From assembly GCA_003313425.1 (NCBI GenBank), contig NHZP01000003.1, positions 496,001 to 560,000 of the forward strand: DNA of 64,000 nucleotides. The letters are read 5' to 3'. Below the pieces are notes generated by a model that had not been told where the DNA came from, did no database searches, and was given only the letters and a program-made list of their open reading frames with translations. Made by a program: the position numbers and the translations under genes. Below are positions 47,561 through 56,900 of the stretch, in pieces. Positions within the stretch are counted from its first letter, which is position 1; the number at the start of each line of letters is the position of its first letter. Origin of the DNA: Pseudopyrenochaeta lycopersici. Its lineage: Eukaryota; Ascomycota; Dothideomycetes; Pleosporales; Pseudopyrenochaetaceae.

Positions 47561-50500
47561 CGTTTCTTAAGGTTTATTTACTTCTTCTTTTTCCTTTCCT
47601 CCCTTTCCTAGTATTCTCTAATTTTTTCTTAACAGTTTCTTAGATTCTCTAGTAGTTCCTACGTACTCTCTACGCTTAGGTACCCTTTCTATTTAACTAG
47701 GTAGCTAAAGCTTAGTTCTAGGTTGTTAACTCTTCTATTTTATTAGTATCCCTAGATTTTCTTAACTTCAAACTCGTTTTCCTTTTCTAGTTCGTAATAG
47801 AATATTTTCTATAGTAGTATAGTAGGGTTAGCTAGTTCTAACTTAGAGATATAGAAGCGTAGGTAGATCTTTATATCTAGTAGTAGCTTAAGCGTATAGT
47901 TTACTAGTCTATTCTGTTCTTTAACTAAAAATAGTCTAACTTTAACGTAATTAAGTCCCTTACTTAGTTGCTTATTACGTAGATTTTTCGTAAGTAAGTA
48001 TGCTTTATCCCCCTTTTTTAGCTAAGGTGCTATTTTTCTTTTCTTATTCTAGTAAGAAATACTGTTACGTTATACCTTCTTAAGGTTTTCTTAGAGTTAT
48101 TTATATATTTTCTTTATTTCTTTAGCTGCTTTTATAGCTGCTTTAGTTTTTCTGCTAAGATATAACTTTATAAAGAGATTAGGGTGTCTCCCGTAGTTAG
48201 TAAAGAACAGTATCTTTCTAGTTAATTCTAATAATTTATTATTATAGGCTAATTATGCTATTAGTAATAGTAAGACCTAATTATTTTATTATTAATTACT
48301 GTAAATTCTTAGGTAGGTCTTTATTATTCTGTTTATTCTTTCTGTCTGTCTGTCCGTTTATAGGTAATAGGCTGTTAACAACTTTCTCTTTGTTCCTATT
48401 GCAGCTATTAGGGTAGACTAGAAGTTAGATATAAAGAGCTTATCTCTATTACTTATAATAGACTTAGCTATACTATAATATTGTATTAGTCTATCTAAGA
48501 TAATAAACGCTAGTTATTCTATATTATAGTCGTTTCTAAACAGTATTATCTCTACTACTTTTGTAAATCTGCAGACTATATTAAAGATAGCGTTATACTT
48601 AATTCCTATTACAGGATCTTTAGATAGTAGTAACCCTATTATAAAGTCTATAGAAATGTCTGCCTAAAGTTTGTTAGGTAGCTTTATAGCTTACATTTCT
48701 CTGTAGGGTACGTAGGTACTGTATTTATTCTTATAATAGTCCGCGCATTTTTTAATAAACTATTCGACCTTAGCCTTTATATTCTTAAAGCTATAGTATT
48801 ATTATATAAGTTCTATTATTCTTTTAATTCCTAGGTAACTATATACTAGGTTATTATAGTATTATTAGATAATTACTTCTTATAATTCTTTAGGTACTTC
48901 AGACGTAATTATTATAGTGTTATTTAATAACTTATTAGGTCCTAAGCTTCTGTCCTAGTTTACTTAAAAGATAGTATTATTAATTATTACTTTTGTTCCT
49001 GTAATGTCTATTCTACAGCTAAGAGTATTAGCTCTACTATTATCCTTCCCTAGCGTATACATAATCTTAAACTTATATTATCCTAATATTTTAGCCTATC
49101 TAACTTATCTTTAGTTTAGATCTTTAGTAGTAGTAAAGTTAACTAAGTTCTTATAATCTGTAAATATTATAAGATCTAAGCAGCTCTCTGCGTAGATCTG
49201 CTAGTAGTTAAGGGCGTTGACGATTACTATAAGCTCTTTGTTATACACGTTGTATTACTTCTTAGGGTCTGTAAATTTTCTAGAGTAGTAGGTAATTAGG
49301 TGCTATTTCCTATTACGCTCTTATTTTACTGTAGCACCTAGTGTAAGGTCTAAGGCATCTGTTTTAAACTATAAAAGTTCTCTTGTTTAGAATACGATTA
49401 ACACTAGTAGTATAATATAGGCTTCCTTAAGTATCTAAAATACTTTTCTTTATTTATCTCCTTATTCCTATTTTATCTTTTTCCTTATAAGTTTAGTAAG
49501 TAGGATAAATTTCTTAGAAAAGTCTTTAATAAACTGTTAGTTAAAGTTAACAAATCCTATAAATAACTGTATGTCTTTAACTATTTTAGGTTTAGGCTAT
49601 TCTTTTACTACTCTTATTTTTTTTTTACTTATCTTTACTCTATATACACCTACTATATATCTTAGGAATTTAACTTCTTCTTTATAGAACTCGCATTTCT
49701 TAGGTTTAAGTAGTAATCTAAATCTTCCTAAGTAGGTAAGAACTGTTTTAACGTGCTTAATGTGTTCCTATAGATTATTAGAGTATATAAGGATATTATT
49801 AAGGTATACGATAATAAATATATCTAGGTGTTCCCTTAGCATATTATTAATAAGTGCCTAGTATATAGCTAGTACGTTAGTAAGACTAAAAAGTATTACT
49901 ATATATTTGTAGTAGCTATAGCGTATTCTAAACGCAGTCTTCTATTCTTTACTTTCCTTTATGCGAATAAGGTTGTACGCTCCTCTTAAGTCTAATACTG
50001 TAAAGCAGTGATAGGCAAAAATTAGTAATTACTAATTTTTCAAATTTTTTAAAAGGTTTATATTAAATTACTTAGTAATCCTAAAATTCTAATATTTTAG
50101 AATAGAATACTACTTAATGTAAAGATTAATTTTAAGATTTTAGAATTTCTTAAATAGGCCTAGTTCCTTAATAATAAAATTTTTAAGAAAAAAAATAGTA
50201 AGCTAAATAGTAATTACTAATTTACTAATTTAGCTTACTATTTTTTTTCTTCTTAAAATTTTTCCTAAAGAACTAAGCCTATTTAGGAAATTCCAAAATT
50301 GTAAAATTAATATTTACATTAAGTAGTCTTCTATTCTAAAATATTAGAATTTTAGGATTACTAAGTAATTTACTACAAACCTTTTAAAAAATTAGTAATT
50401 ACTATTTTTCAATAGTAAGCTCCCATCACTGCTGTAAAGACTTTCGCAAAGGCTAGTTAATTCCGTAATTCTGCTATATTTAGTAAAGGGTATTAATTCT

Positions 50501-53500
50501 TTACTATAATGTTATTAAGCTTTTAATAGTTAACGCATAATCTTAGCTTCCTATTTTTCTTTAGTATAAATAGTATAGGGTATCCTGCTAGTAATTGTAA
50601 TTCCCTAATAAATCTCTTTTTTAAGTTCGTCTTAATATATTCGCGCAGGGTTTTAAGTTCTTTTTCTAATAAACTGTAGATTAGGCTGAAAGTTAGTTAC
50701 TTTCCTTCCTATAGGATAATCTTATAATCCTAGAGTTAATACTTAGGTAATACTTTTATAGTTATCTCTTCCTAAAAGAGTAACTTATATTCTTTATACT
50801 TGTTGGGGATTACTAGAGTTACGCTTTACTCCTTAACTCTAGCTTATTAGTCTAAGGGCCTCCTATTAGTACCTGCTAAGTCGGACCCTCGTGTCTTAAG
50901 GTTGTCCCTATTCAAAGTAAGGATCCTAATTGTTATCTTCTTATCTACCTAGGCACTTAGCTGTAGCGTAGGCTTACTTGTAGTTGCGTCCGTTCTATAG
51001 TATTTAAATAAGAACTTTTTCCTTTTCTAATCTATGTCTAGACTATGTTCTCTTAACTATAGGAGTCCTAGTATTATATTATGTTATAATAGTCTAAAGA
51101 CGTCTAGGTTAATTATTTCCCTATAGTTCTAGATAATAAGTTGTACGCTCTGTACTTTGTGTATGATTTCAGACTCTAATAGTATTAGTTGTCTATTAGC
51201 TACTATTAATAGATATAGTATTAATTTTAATGATAGTATAAGGCTAGCTTATTCTATCGCTCGCGCAGAAATATAGCTCTGTTATGCTCCGGAATCTACT
51301 AGTGCCTTTATCTAGCTTCTGTTAAGCTTAATATTTAGCTTAAGGAGTCCTTATGCACCTATTATATATAGAGTTTGTAATTCTTACTTATTAGTAGGCG
51401 CGACTCTAAAAAAGGCTCCTCCTGATACCTATTTAGTGTCTTAATGTCTTTGTGCTTAAGGTAATCTAAGTTAAGGCACGTTTGCTATTGTCGCTGATTA
51501 CATTCCCTATTAAAGACTAGCTGCATTACTATAGTAGCTGTAGGGTTATTATTTCCTAGGAAGTAGAGGATAGTCCTCTTATCTTATAGGTAGTTATTGT
51601 ATTTAACTTTAGGATAATTATACTATTAATATTTGTATTAGTGAAACGAGTGAGGGAAGTATCCTTGTTCTGTCTTACTTAAATAGTGTATGGCGTACAG
51701 GTCTGTGGTACAGAAAGACTAGTGGATAATACTGTGTTGCTTATTGCGTGGATCTATTAAGTAGTCTGGTACTAGTTTCTGTAGTCCTTTGCGTATGGTA
51801 TGTAGGGTTTGAGCCGCCTCTGCGCGCTTATAGTAGTTTCTGGCTTCTTCCTCTATAAGCAGCTAGTTAGGGTTAACGTTCTCTTTGTTGTCCTCCTAAT
51901 GCATTTGTTGTTTAAGCTAGGTGTAGATATCTTATTTCTTACTGTCTGTAAGCACGATCTTGCTATAGGAGTTGACTTAAAGGTACTCTTATTGTACTAG
52001 GTCCTAAGTGTTAGGTATATAGAAGGCGTCTTCTTGTGTTAATAGTAGCATTATTTGGCGTTGTGATACGTATTTAGGGGTCTTAACTACTAGGGGTTCT
52101 AGTGCCTATATTTATCTGGCTCGTTAAAGTTTCTGTAGTGCGTCCCTGACGCTTACAGGTTACTATGCTTCCTTAGCTTTCTCTGCCTATTCTTATATTA
52201 TCTTTGCGTAATGTTTAGGGTAACAGTAGTGTTCCCGTAATATATCTTGCATCGCTTATTTAGCTAGGATAATTATACTTATTCCTTATTTTATAGCTGC
52301 TTCCTATTCTTCTAAGGTTAACGCGTTAATATATTATACTTTATATATGTGTTGCGCGTATAGTTAGCAGTTAAGTTCTGTAATATCTTTTTCTGCCTCT
52401 GTAGGTGTTGATGGCCTTAGGGTTCCTAGTTAATATTAGTTCTAGAAGTTTTCCCTTTTTTAATTCTTAGTTAAAAGTACTATAGTATTATTAAGGTCTT
52501 CCTTAGTATCTTTATAGACTAGGGATAAGGAGCTGTTACTCTCTTCTTCTTTGTCGCTATACTAGGTTCCTAGAATCCCTTTCTTAGTAGGTTCTAAGAG
52601 AAGTAGCTGTAGCGTCTCTACGTCTTAGGCCTCTTCCTCTTAAGTTACGACGACTTCCTATATTTTATTGTCGCTGTTTTCTTCTTTTACAGCTAATATA
52701 TTAATCTAGGGGGTTACCTTATTTTTTTATCTACAGTCTTTAGCTATATAGCCTTTCTTATTACAGTTAAAGTAAGTTATCTCTTTTTTCTTCCCGCTCT
52801 TACCTAACTTTTCCTTATTAAGGTTATCTAGATACATTGCCTTAGGGCCTCCTAATATGTACTGCCTAGGCACTCCCTATAGTTAGTGCTAGTACTATAG
52901 ATAACTATTATTTAGCTTGTTGCAGTAATCCCTCTAGGGTTTCTTATCTTCTTTTATTTATCCTAGTAGTTATCTTCTAAGTCGTATATAGAGCTTATAG
53001 AGTTCTACATCTAGTCAGATAGTTTCGTTAATTAGGTTATCTAGCGTGTTAATGCCTATACTAGAGCGTATTAGTTTAGTCTAGACGTCTGCCTTTAGGC
53101 CTTATTTATATATAGTTTTTAGGGTGTCTTTATTCTAGTTAGTTTGTCTAGTATACCCTAAAAACTTATTAGCGTAATTAGCTACAGACTAAGTTTATCG
53201 TATGTTTTAGATTTTGCGTTCCGCGATAGTAGTTTCGTTTAGTAATCTAAATACTTATCGCATGCGTGTCTTAAATTCTCCCGTGTCCTCAAATATCTTA
53301 ATCAGCTCCTTTAGTTTAGTTCCTTTAGCTAAGTACTTAACTAGGTAAGGCTTTACCTATTTAGCAGCTTCGCCTCTTATATAGCTCGTTATAAGTACTA
53401 CTTAGTTATTATCGTCTATAGTAGTCCCATTAAACTTAAAGAACAGGTTAAATTAGAGTAACTATTCTTCGAGCTTAAATTAATCTCTATAGAAGAGGTC

Positions 53501-53554
53501 TGGTTTGGCGACAGCGTTGCCTGGCCTAGTAGCATAGTAGGCCGCGTTTTCTAT
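47561..53554 (-). pseudogene. G5 gag-pol with chromodomain
   Basis: The start codon is ATA instead of ATG near 53554 (MENAAYYATRPGNAV in G4). Zinc knuckle at about 52735-52780 (Y-F-N-C-N-K-K-G-Y-I-A-K-D-C). RT with YLNNIL at about 49790-49812; the A-run after RT that is short in G4 is long here. MITE 2 interrupts RT at 50006. Integrase about 48000-48900, with an unbroken region at 48230-48300 that defines the G3 insertion site in G4. Chromodomain about 47635-47775. Many RIP stops. Confidence 0.86.
50006..50431. mobile_element. palindromic hAT MITE, copy 2
   Basis: 426 bp, CAGTGATAGGC...CCCATCACTG, with the perfect 8-bp duplication CTGTAAAG at 49998-50005 and 50432-50439. Nearly identical to copy 1. 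Splits G5 RT. Confidence 0.95.
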
Positions 53555-53586
53555 ATAAGTGTTACTTATCTTAAGGGTGTTTAAAG

Positions 53587-53975
53587 TGTAAAGAATCTTA
53601 AAAGCTATTAGTGAAGATAACTAATAAGATTATAAGGTTAGTTCTCTAGGATAGAGTAAGGGACTAGATAGAATAGGGTTTAATACTAAGATAGTAAGAG
53701 GGCGCTTCTGTAAAGAGTACTAAGGGTTAAGAATAATTAGTATTGCTATTACTATACTGTAGAGTATAATATTAAGTTAAACATACTGGACTATAAGGGT
53801 TCATTGTGGTGGTCTATATACATAGAGGTTATGCATGTTGCTCAGTGTGCTCGGTGTGCTCAGTGTCACTGATCAGACTGATTAACTGAGCACGTCACGT
53901 GACCTCGGTTGTTGTCCAATACTTTGTGAGGTCCGGTTGGGGCTACTGGGACAGGGTCCTGGCAGGATCGTAACA
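53587..53975 (-). repeat. G5 5' LTR
   Basis: 389 bp. The half at 53780-53975 is almost free of RIP, including the 10-bp palindrome GTCACGTGAC at 53894-53903 and short CTCAGTGTG-type repeats, while the half at 53587-53780 is RIP-altered like its surroundings. Confidence 0.92.
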
Positions 53976-54240
53976 AGCTTCTAGACGATGTATCTCCTTA
54001 TCTAGCTTAGAATAGTTTAGTAACAGGATATTAACTAGTTTATAAAGCTTATTACTATTATAATAGTAATTACTATACTCTTTCTTTAATAATAATATCT
54101 AGCACTCCTAGCCCCGCTTTGCGCAATAACTACAGGTAACTATAGCTAACTAGCTAACGCGATTTATTTAATCTCTAAAGTTATAATGTTATAGAGTACT
54201 CTTAGAACTTATTAGTTAGTTTATAGGGGCATAAATAGTA
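53976..54240 (-). pseudogene. G4 antisense ORF, first part (six-Cys cluster)
   Basis: Read on the minus strand: C-S-Y-C-A-K-R-G-stop-E-C gives C-x2-C-x6-C, followed at x8, x2 and x7 by Tyr codons TAT/TAC that derive by one G-to-A from TGT/TGC. The deduced spacing C-x2-C-x6-C-x8-C-x2-C-x7-C matches Zn(II)2Cys6 clusters and the G5 counterpart. It then runs LDKEIHRLEA into 46070. No ATG identified. Confidence 0.6.
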
Positions 54241-54253
54241 GGAGGGGGGATAG

Positions 54254-54704
54254 TGTTACAATCTAAGGAATAAGGGGACGCGCAGCTTAAAAAGGGCTTA
54301 CTTGTAGCCTAGGGCTATAACGCATGTGCTAACCTAGTAGGAACTAGTGTCCTAGAAAGCTTAGCGACGGCCCCTATAGGATTCTCTAGGATCTTATATA
54401 TATCCTACAGATCCTATAAAATCCTAAGGAAACCTATAATAGGATTTATAGGATCCTATAGGATAGCCTGTATATAGATTATTGTAATAAACTCTTATAG
54501 CTTATTGTGTTTAACTTAATATTATACTCTACAGTATAGTAATAGCAATACTAATTATTCTTAAACCCTTAGTACTCTTTACAGAAGCGCCCTCTTACTG
54601 TCTTAGTACTAGACCCCTTCTATCTAGTCCCTCACTCTATCCCGGAGAACTAACCTTGCAATCTCATTGGCTATCCCTACCGATAGCTTTTAAGATTCTT
54701 CACA
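54254..54704 (+). repeat. G4 3' LTR
   Basis: 451 bp, same length as the 5' LTR. Here the U3 part is RIP-altered (TGTTACAATCTAAGGAATAA) while the 5' LTR is not. Preceded by the polypurine tract AGGAGGGGGGATAG. Confidence 0.93.
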
Positions 54705-54985
54705 ATATAGAGGGTAATTATCTTATTCTCCTTATGTAGATCCTAGAAGGTAAGTAAATTATAGCTCTTATAGCTATTAATTACTAGTAGCTAGTAACTA
54801 CCTACTATCTAGGCTGCTGTATACTAGATAAAGTGCTATAGCTAGGCTAGACTAAGTTTATTATTAGTCTAGCTGTTCTTACTAAGGCCTATATGCTAGC
54901 CCTTAGATAGATTAGGTAACTAAGACTTGTTATAGTTCTTAGCTTTAAAGATAATAAGGGTAGAATTGTCTAGCCTATAGCGTTA
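54705..54985 (-). pseudogene. P2 transposase, third piece (DDE_1 core)
   Basis: Minus-strand DDE_1 core with LIIFKAKNYNKS and LLVINSYKSYN, the altered DGHxSH block. Joins 55207-55462 across the solo LTR and 25866 across G4. Confidence 0.75.
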
Positions 54986-55206
54986 TGTGGAGGAAAAAGG
55001 GAGAGCTTGGCAACAGTTACCCAGGTAATCTATGAGATGGACCACTGTTTTGTCTAGGAGGCTTTGAGAGCCAGCTATATAAAGGAGAGCTGAGCACGGC
55101 CTATTACAGGGGCCATTATACGGTAGGAGCGTGAGCAGCGTGTACGCGTGCGCGAGCGCGCACGTGAGCCTACCGTACCCCAGGTCACAGCGCGTTGTTT
55201 GCAACA
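54986..55206 (+). repeat. solo LTR, not RIP-mutated
   Basis: 221 bp, TGTGGAGGAAAAAG...TTTGCAACA, with the 5-bp duplication CGTTA at 54981-54985 and 55207-55211, inside the P2 transposase. Rich in intact CpG and CpA sites. Not similar to the LTRs of G3, G4, G5 or G7, so it is the trace of a further LTR family. A TATA-like TATATAAAG at 55076-55084 suggests plus orientation. Open frames inside it are incidental. Confidence 0.85.
55076..55084 (+). promoter_or_regulatory. TATA-like box of solo LTR
   Basis: TATATAAAG about 90 bp into the LTR, the only clear TATA motif in a GC-balanced context in the window. Predicted from sequence only. Confidence 0.4.
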
Positions 55207-55462
55207 CGTTAATACTAGCAATTAATGTTACCTACTCGCGGTTGCTAGGTTGTATCCCTAGTAGTTAAGTATGTCTCTTAGACGCAGTTACTACCTTAAC
55301 AGACCCTCCTACGCCTATAGTAAAGCTAGTCTTGTTAAAGTTATAGGTATCTTTATCTAGGACGCTGTACTTAGCTTTAATGTTGCGTATAAGGTTAAAC
55401 TAGGGGCTAATAACAGCTGGATCGCTGCATAGGACTCTCTAGTAGTCGCGTAGTGTAACGTA
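55207..55462 (-). pseudogene. P2 transposase, second piece
   Basis: Minus strand: SDPAVISP, KAKYSVLDKDTYNFNKTSFTIGVGGS (first catalytic Asp region DxxETGF, here NFNKTSF), VVTASKRHT, GIQPSNRE, VTLIASIN. Characteristic of fungal DDE_1 transposases. Joined to 62076 across G7. Confidence 0.8.
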
Positions 55463-55684
55463 TGGTTTCAGGCAATAGTACTTGCTTTACACCACAGATA
55501 ATAGTAAAGGGATAGTTCTGTATTGCTGTAACTTAGGTATAGGAGAGAATAATACTTGTTGTCTCCGCTCTGCGCAGCTAGCGCAGGTTTTAAGCAGGTC
55601 CGTCACAGTGCGCGCTAGCCCTTAAAAAGGACTAGCGCAACCATGCTGCAACACTAAGATTCAGATTCACGATACTTTGTTACA
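55463..55684 (-). repeat. G7 3' LTR
   Basis: 222 bp; on the minus strand TGTAACAAAGTATCGTGAATC...ACCA-type end. Pairs with 61854-62075. Confidence 0.9.
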
Positions 55685-56039
55685 GAGCCTTCCCCTCTAG
55701 CTAGCGTTCTAACAGCATTAATAGCCTTAATAAAAACCTAAAACTATGCAGGAAAATAGGAAAAGAGTGTCTATGTGTGTGTGTTTTAATCGCGCGTCCT
55801 AGACGCGTCCTATGCGTGTTATTATTATGTATTATAAGCGCCCTGTATTACGCTCCTGCCTCTAGAAAAAGTTAAGGTAATTAAGACTTTTATTCCTTAG
55901 TAACGAGGTGCAGACCTACTTTATAATAGTAGAGTTTTCTAGTGTTATTATAATATCGCGCTACTCCTTTACCCTATTATAATAACACTATTAAATTATA
56001 TACGTAACACATATAACTCGCTTAACACTATAGTCTATT
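55685..56039. other. G7 region between 3' LTR and antisense ORF
   Basis: No supported frame. The start of the antisense ORF may lie in it, but no ATG in frame is convincing. Confidence 0.35.
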
Positions 56040-56370
56040 ACCTAAATCTAAAGTATATTAAGAAGTTGTACCTTTATAGTGCTAGACTGTACGCGTAGAG
56101 CGACGGCGATAAGCATGCAGATCGCGACGTGATAGTTACGACGTGCCTGCGCTGCGCGCAAAACATTACTAAGTAGAAAAAGAACTGCAATAACCTAGAC
56201 TATAAGCGCTGTAACTACTATGTCTATAGTAATTATAGTGCCTGTACTCTTATAGGTTCTCTCTATAGCCTGCTTTAGGCGCGCTGTTACTAATAGATAT
56301 AGGTCCCTCGCGAGCTAAATACTTACTTAAACTGCCTGTACGTTCTCTGTAACTAATATAATACAGCGGT

Positions 56371-56451
<81 letters not shown>

Positions 56452-56900
56452 CTCTTAAACTAATACTGCAGTTATTACAGCTAGCGTTAAGCTTACGCGC
56501 TGCTAGTGCTAGTTTAATTTAGAGCTCGCTAACTGCTGCTGCTACGCCGCCTATACTAGTACACCTATAGGTGTTGCTACCTAAGTGCCTACTACCTCGC
56601 CCTAGTTCCTAGGGCTAATCCTAGTTAAATAACGCAGAATTACTGCTGCTTTAGAGCAGCTTGTAGGCTACGCGGCTCGCATAGTATGTAGATAGGTTGC
56701 TCGTATCTAGGGCGTAAGCTAATATCTTTACAGAATAATGCTAATAATAACCTAGACAGCAGCGACAGCGAGAGCGGCGATAGGAGAGAGGGTAGAGAAG
56801 ATAGTAGTAGTAAGAGTAGCGAGTAGGGGGTGCTAGTAGCGCCTTAAGCGCAGGTAAGGCTAAGAAAGAGATTAGGTGCGGCGCGAGTAATAAGGGTTAG
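56040..56900 (+). pseudogene. G7 antisense ORF, Cys-rich with poly-Thr
   Basis: Plus strand, opposite to gag-pol. A Cys-rich block at 56135-56235 reads TCLRCAQN, then NCNN, then YKRC and SAC: C-x2-C-x10-C-x4-Y-x2-C-x10-C, where Tyr (TAT) fits a RIP-altered Cys. It continues through PRELNTYLNCLYVLCN to about 27 Thr codons (ACT)n and then an Ala/Ser-rich, low-complexity part. RIP-type stops throughout. The six-Cys idea is shared with G4/G5 antisense ORFs, but the spacing is not classical Zn(II)2Cys6. Function unknown. Confidence 0.5.
56371..56452 (+). repeat. (ACT)n microsatellite
   Basis: About 27 TAC/ACT triplets encoding poly-Thr in the antisense frame. Free of interruptions. Confidence 0.93.

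Larger units (their letters stand above)
46071..53975 (-). mobile_element. Ty3/gypsy chromovirus G5
   Basis: 389-bp LTRs (left 46071-46893 including a MITE, right 53587-53975) and the 5-bp duplication AGCTT at 46066-46070 and 53976-53980. Minus strand: gag, pol, chromodomain, then an antisense ORF next to the 3' LTR. The internal region is close to G4, but the LTR 5' part differs. Two MITEs of 426 bp lie inside. Confidence 0.93.
25867..54704 (+). mobile_element. Ty3/gypsy chromovirus G4 (host of G3 and G5)
   Basis: 451-bp LTRs at 25867-26317 and 54254-54704, flanked by ATATA at 25862-25866 and 54705-54709, inserted in P2's transposase. Without G3 and G5 the element is about 7.1 kb: Gag-Pol on the plus strand ending in a chromodomain, an antisense ORF, a polypurine tract (about 54238-54253) and the 3' LTR. 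G3 splits integrase (31201); G5 splits the antisense ORF (46071). Confidence 0.93.

Noticed and set aside
51809..52000. 63-codon plus-strand open frame in G5
   Set aside because: Antisense of gag-pol, hydrophobic by composition, no counterpart in G4.
54983..55207. 74-codon minus-strand open frame
   Set aside because: Coincides with the solo LTR; its borders match the duplication, not a gene.
55685..56900. G7 gag placed on the plus strand because of its Cys motif
   Set aside because: Pol reads on the minus strand and a true zinc knuckle lies upstream of protease at 60793-60840; the plus-strand Cys ORF is a separate antisense gene.
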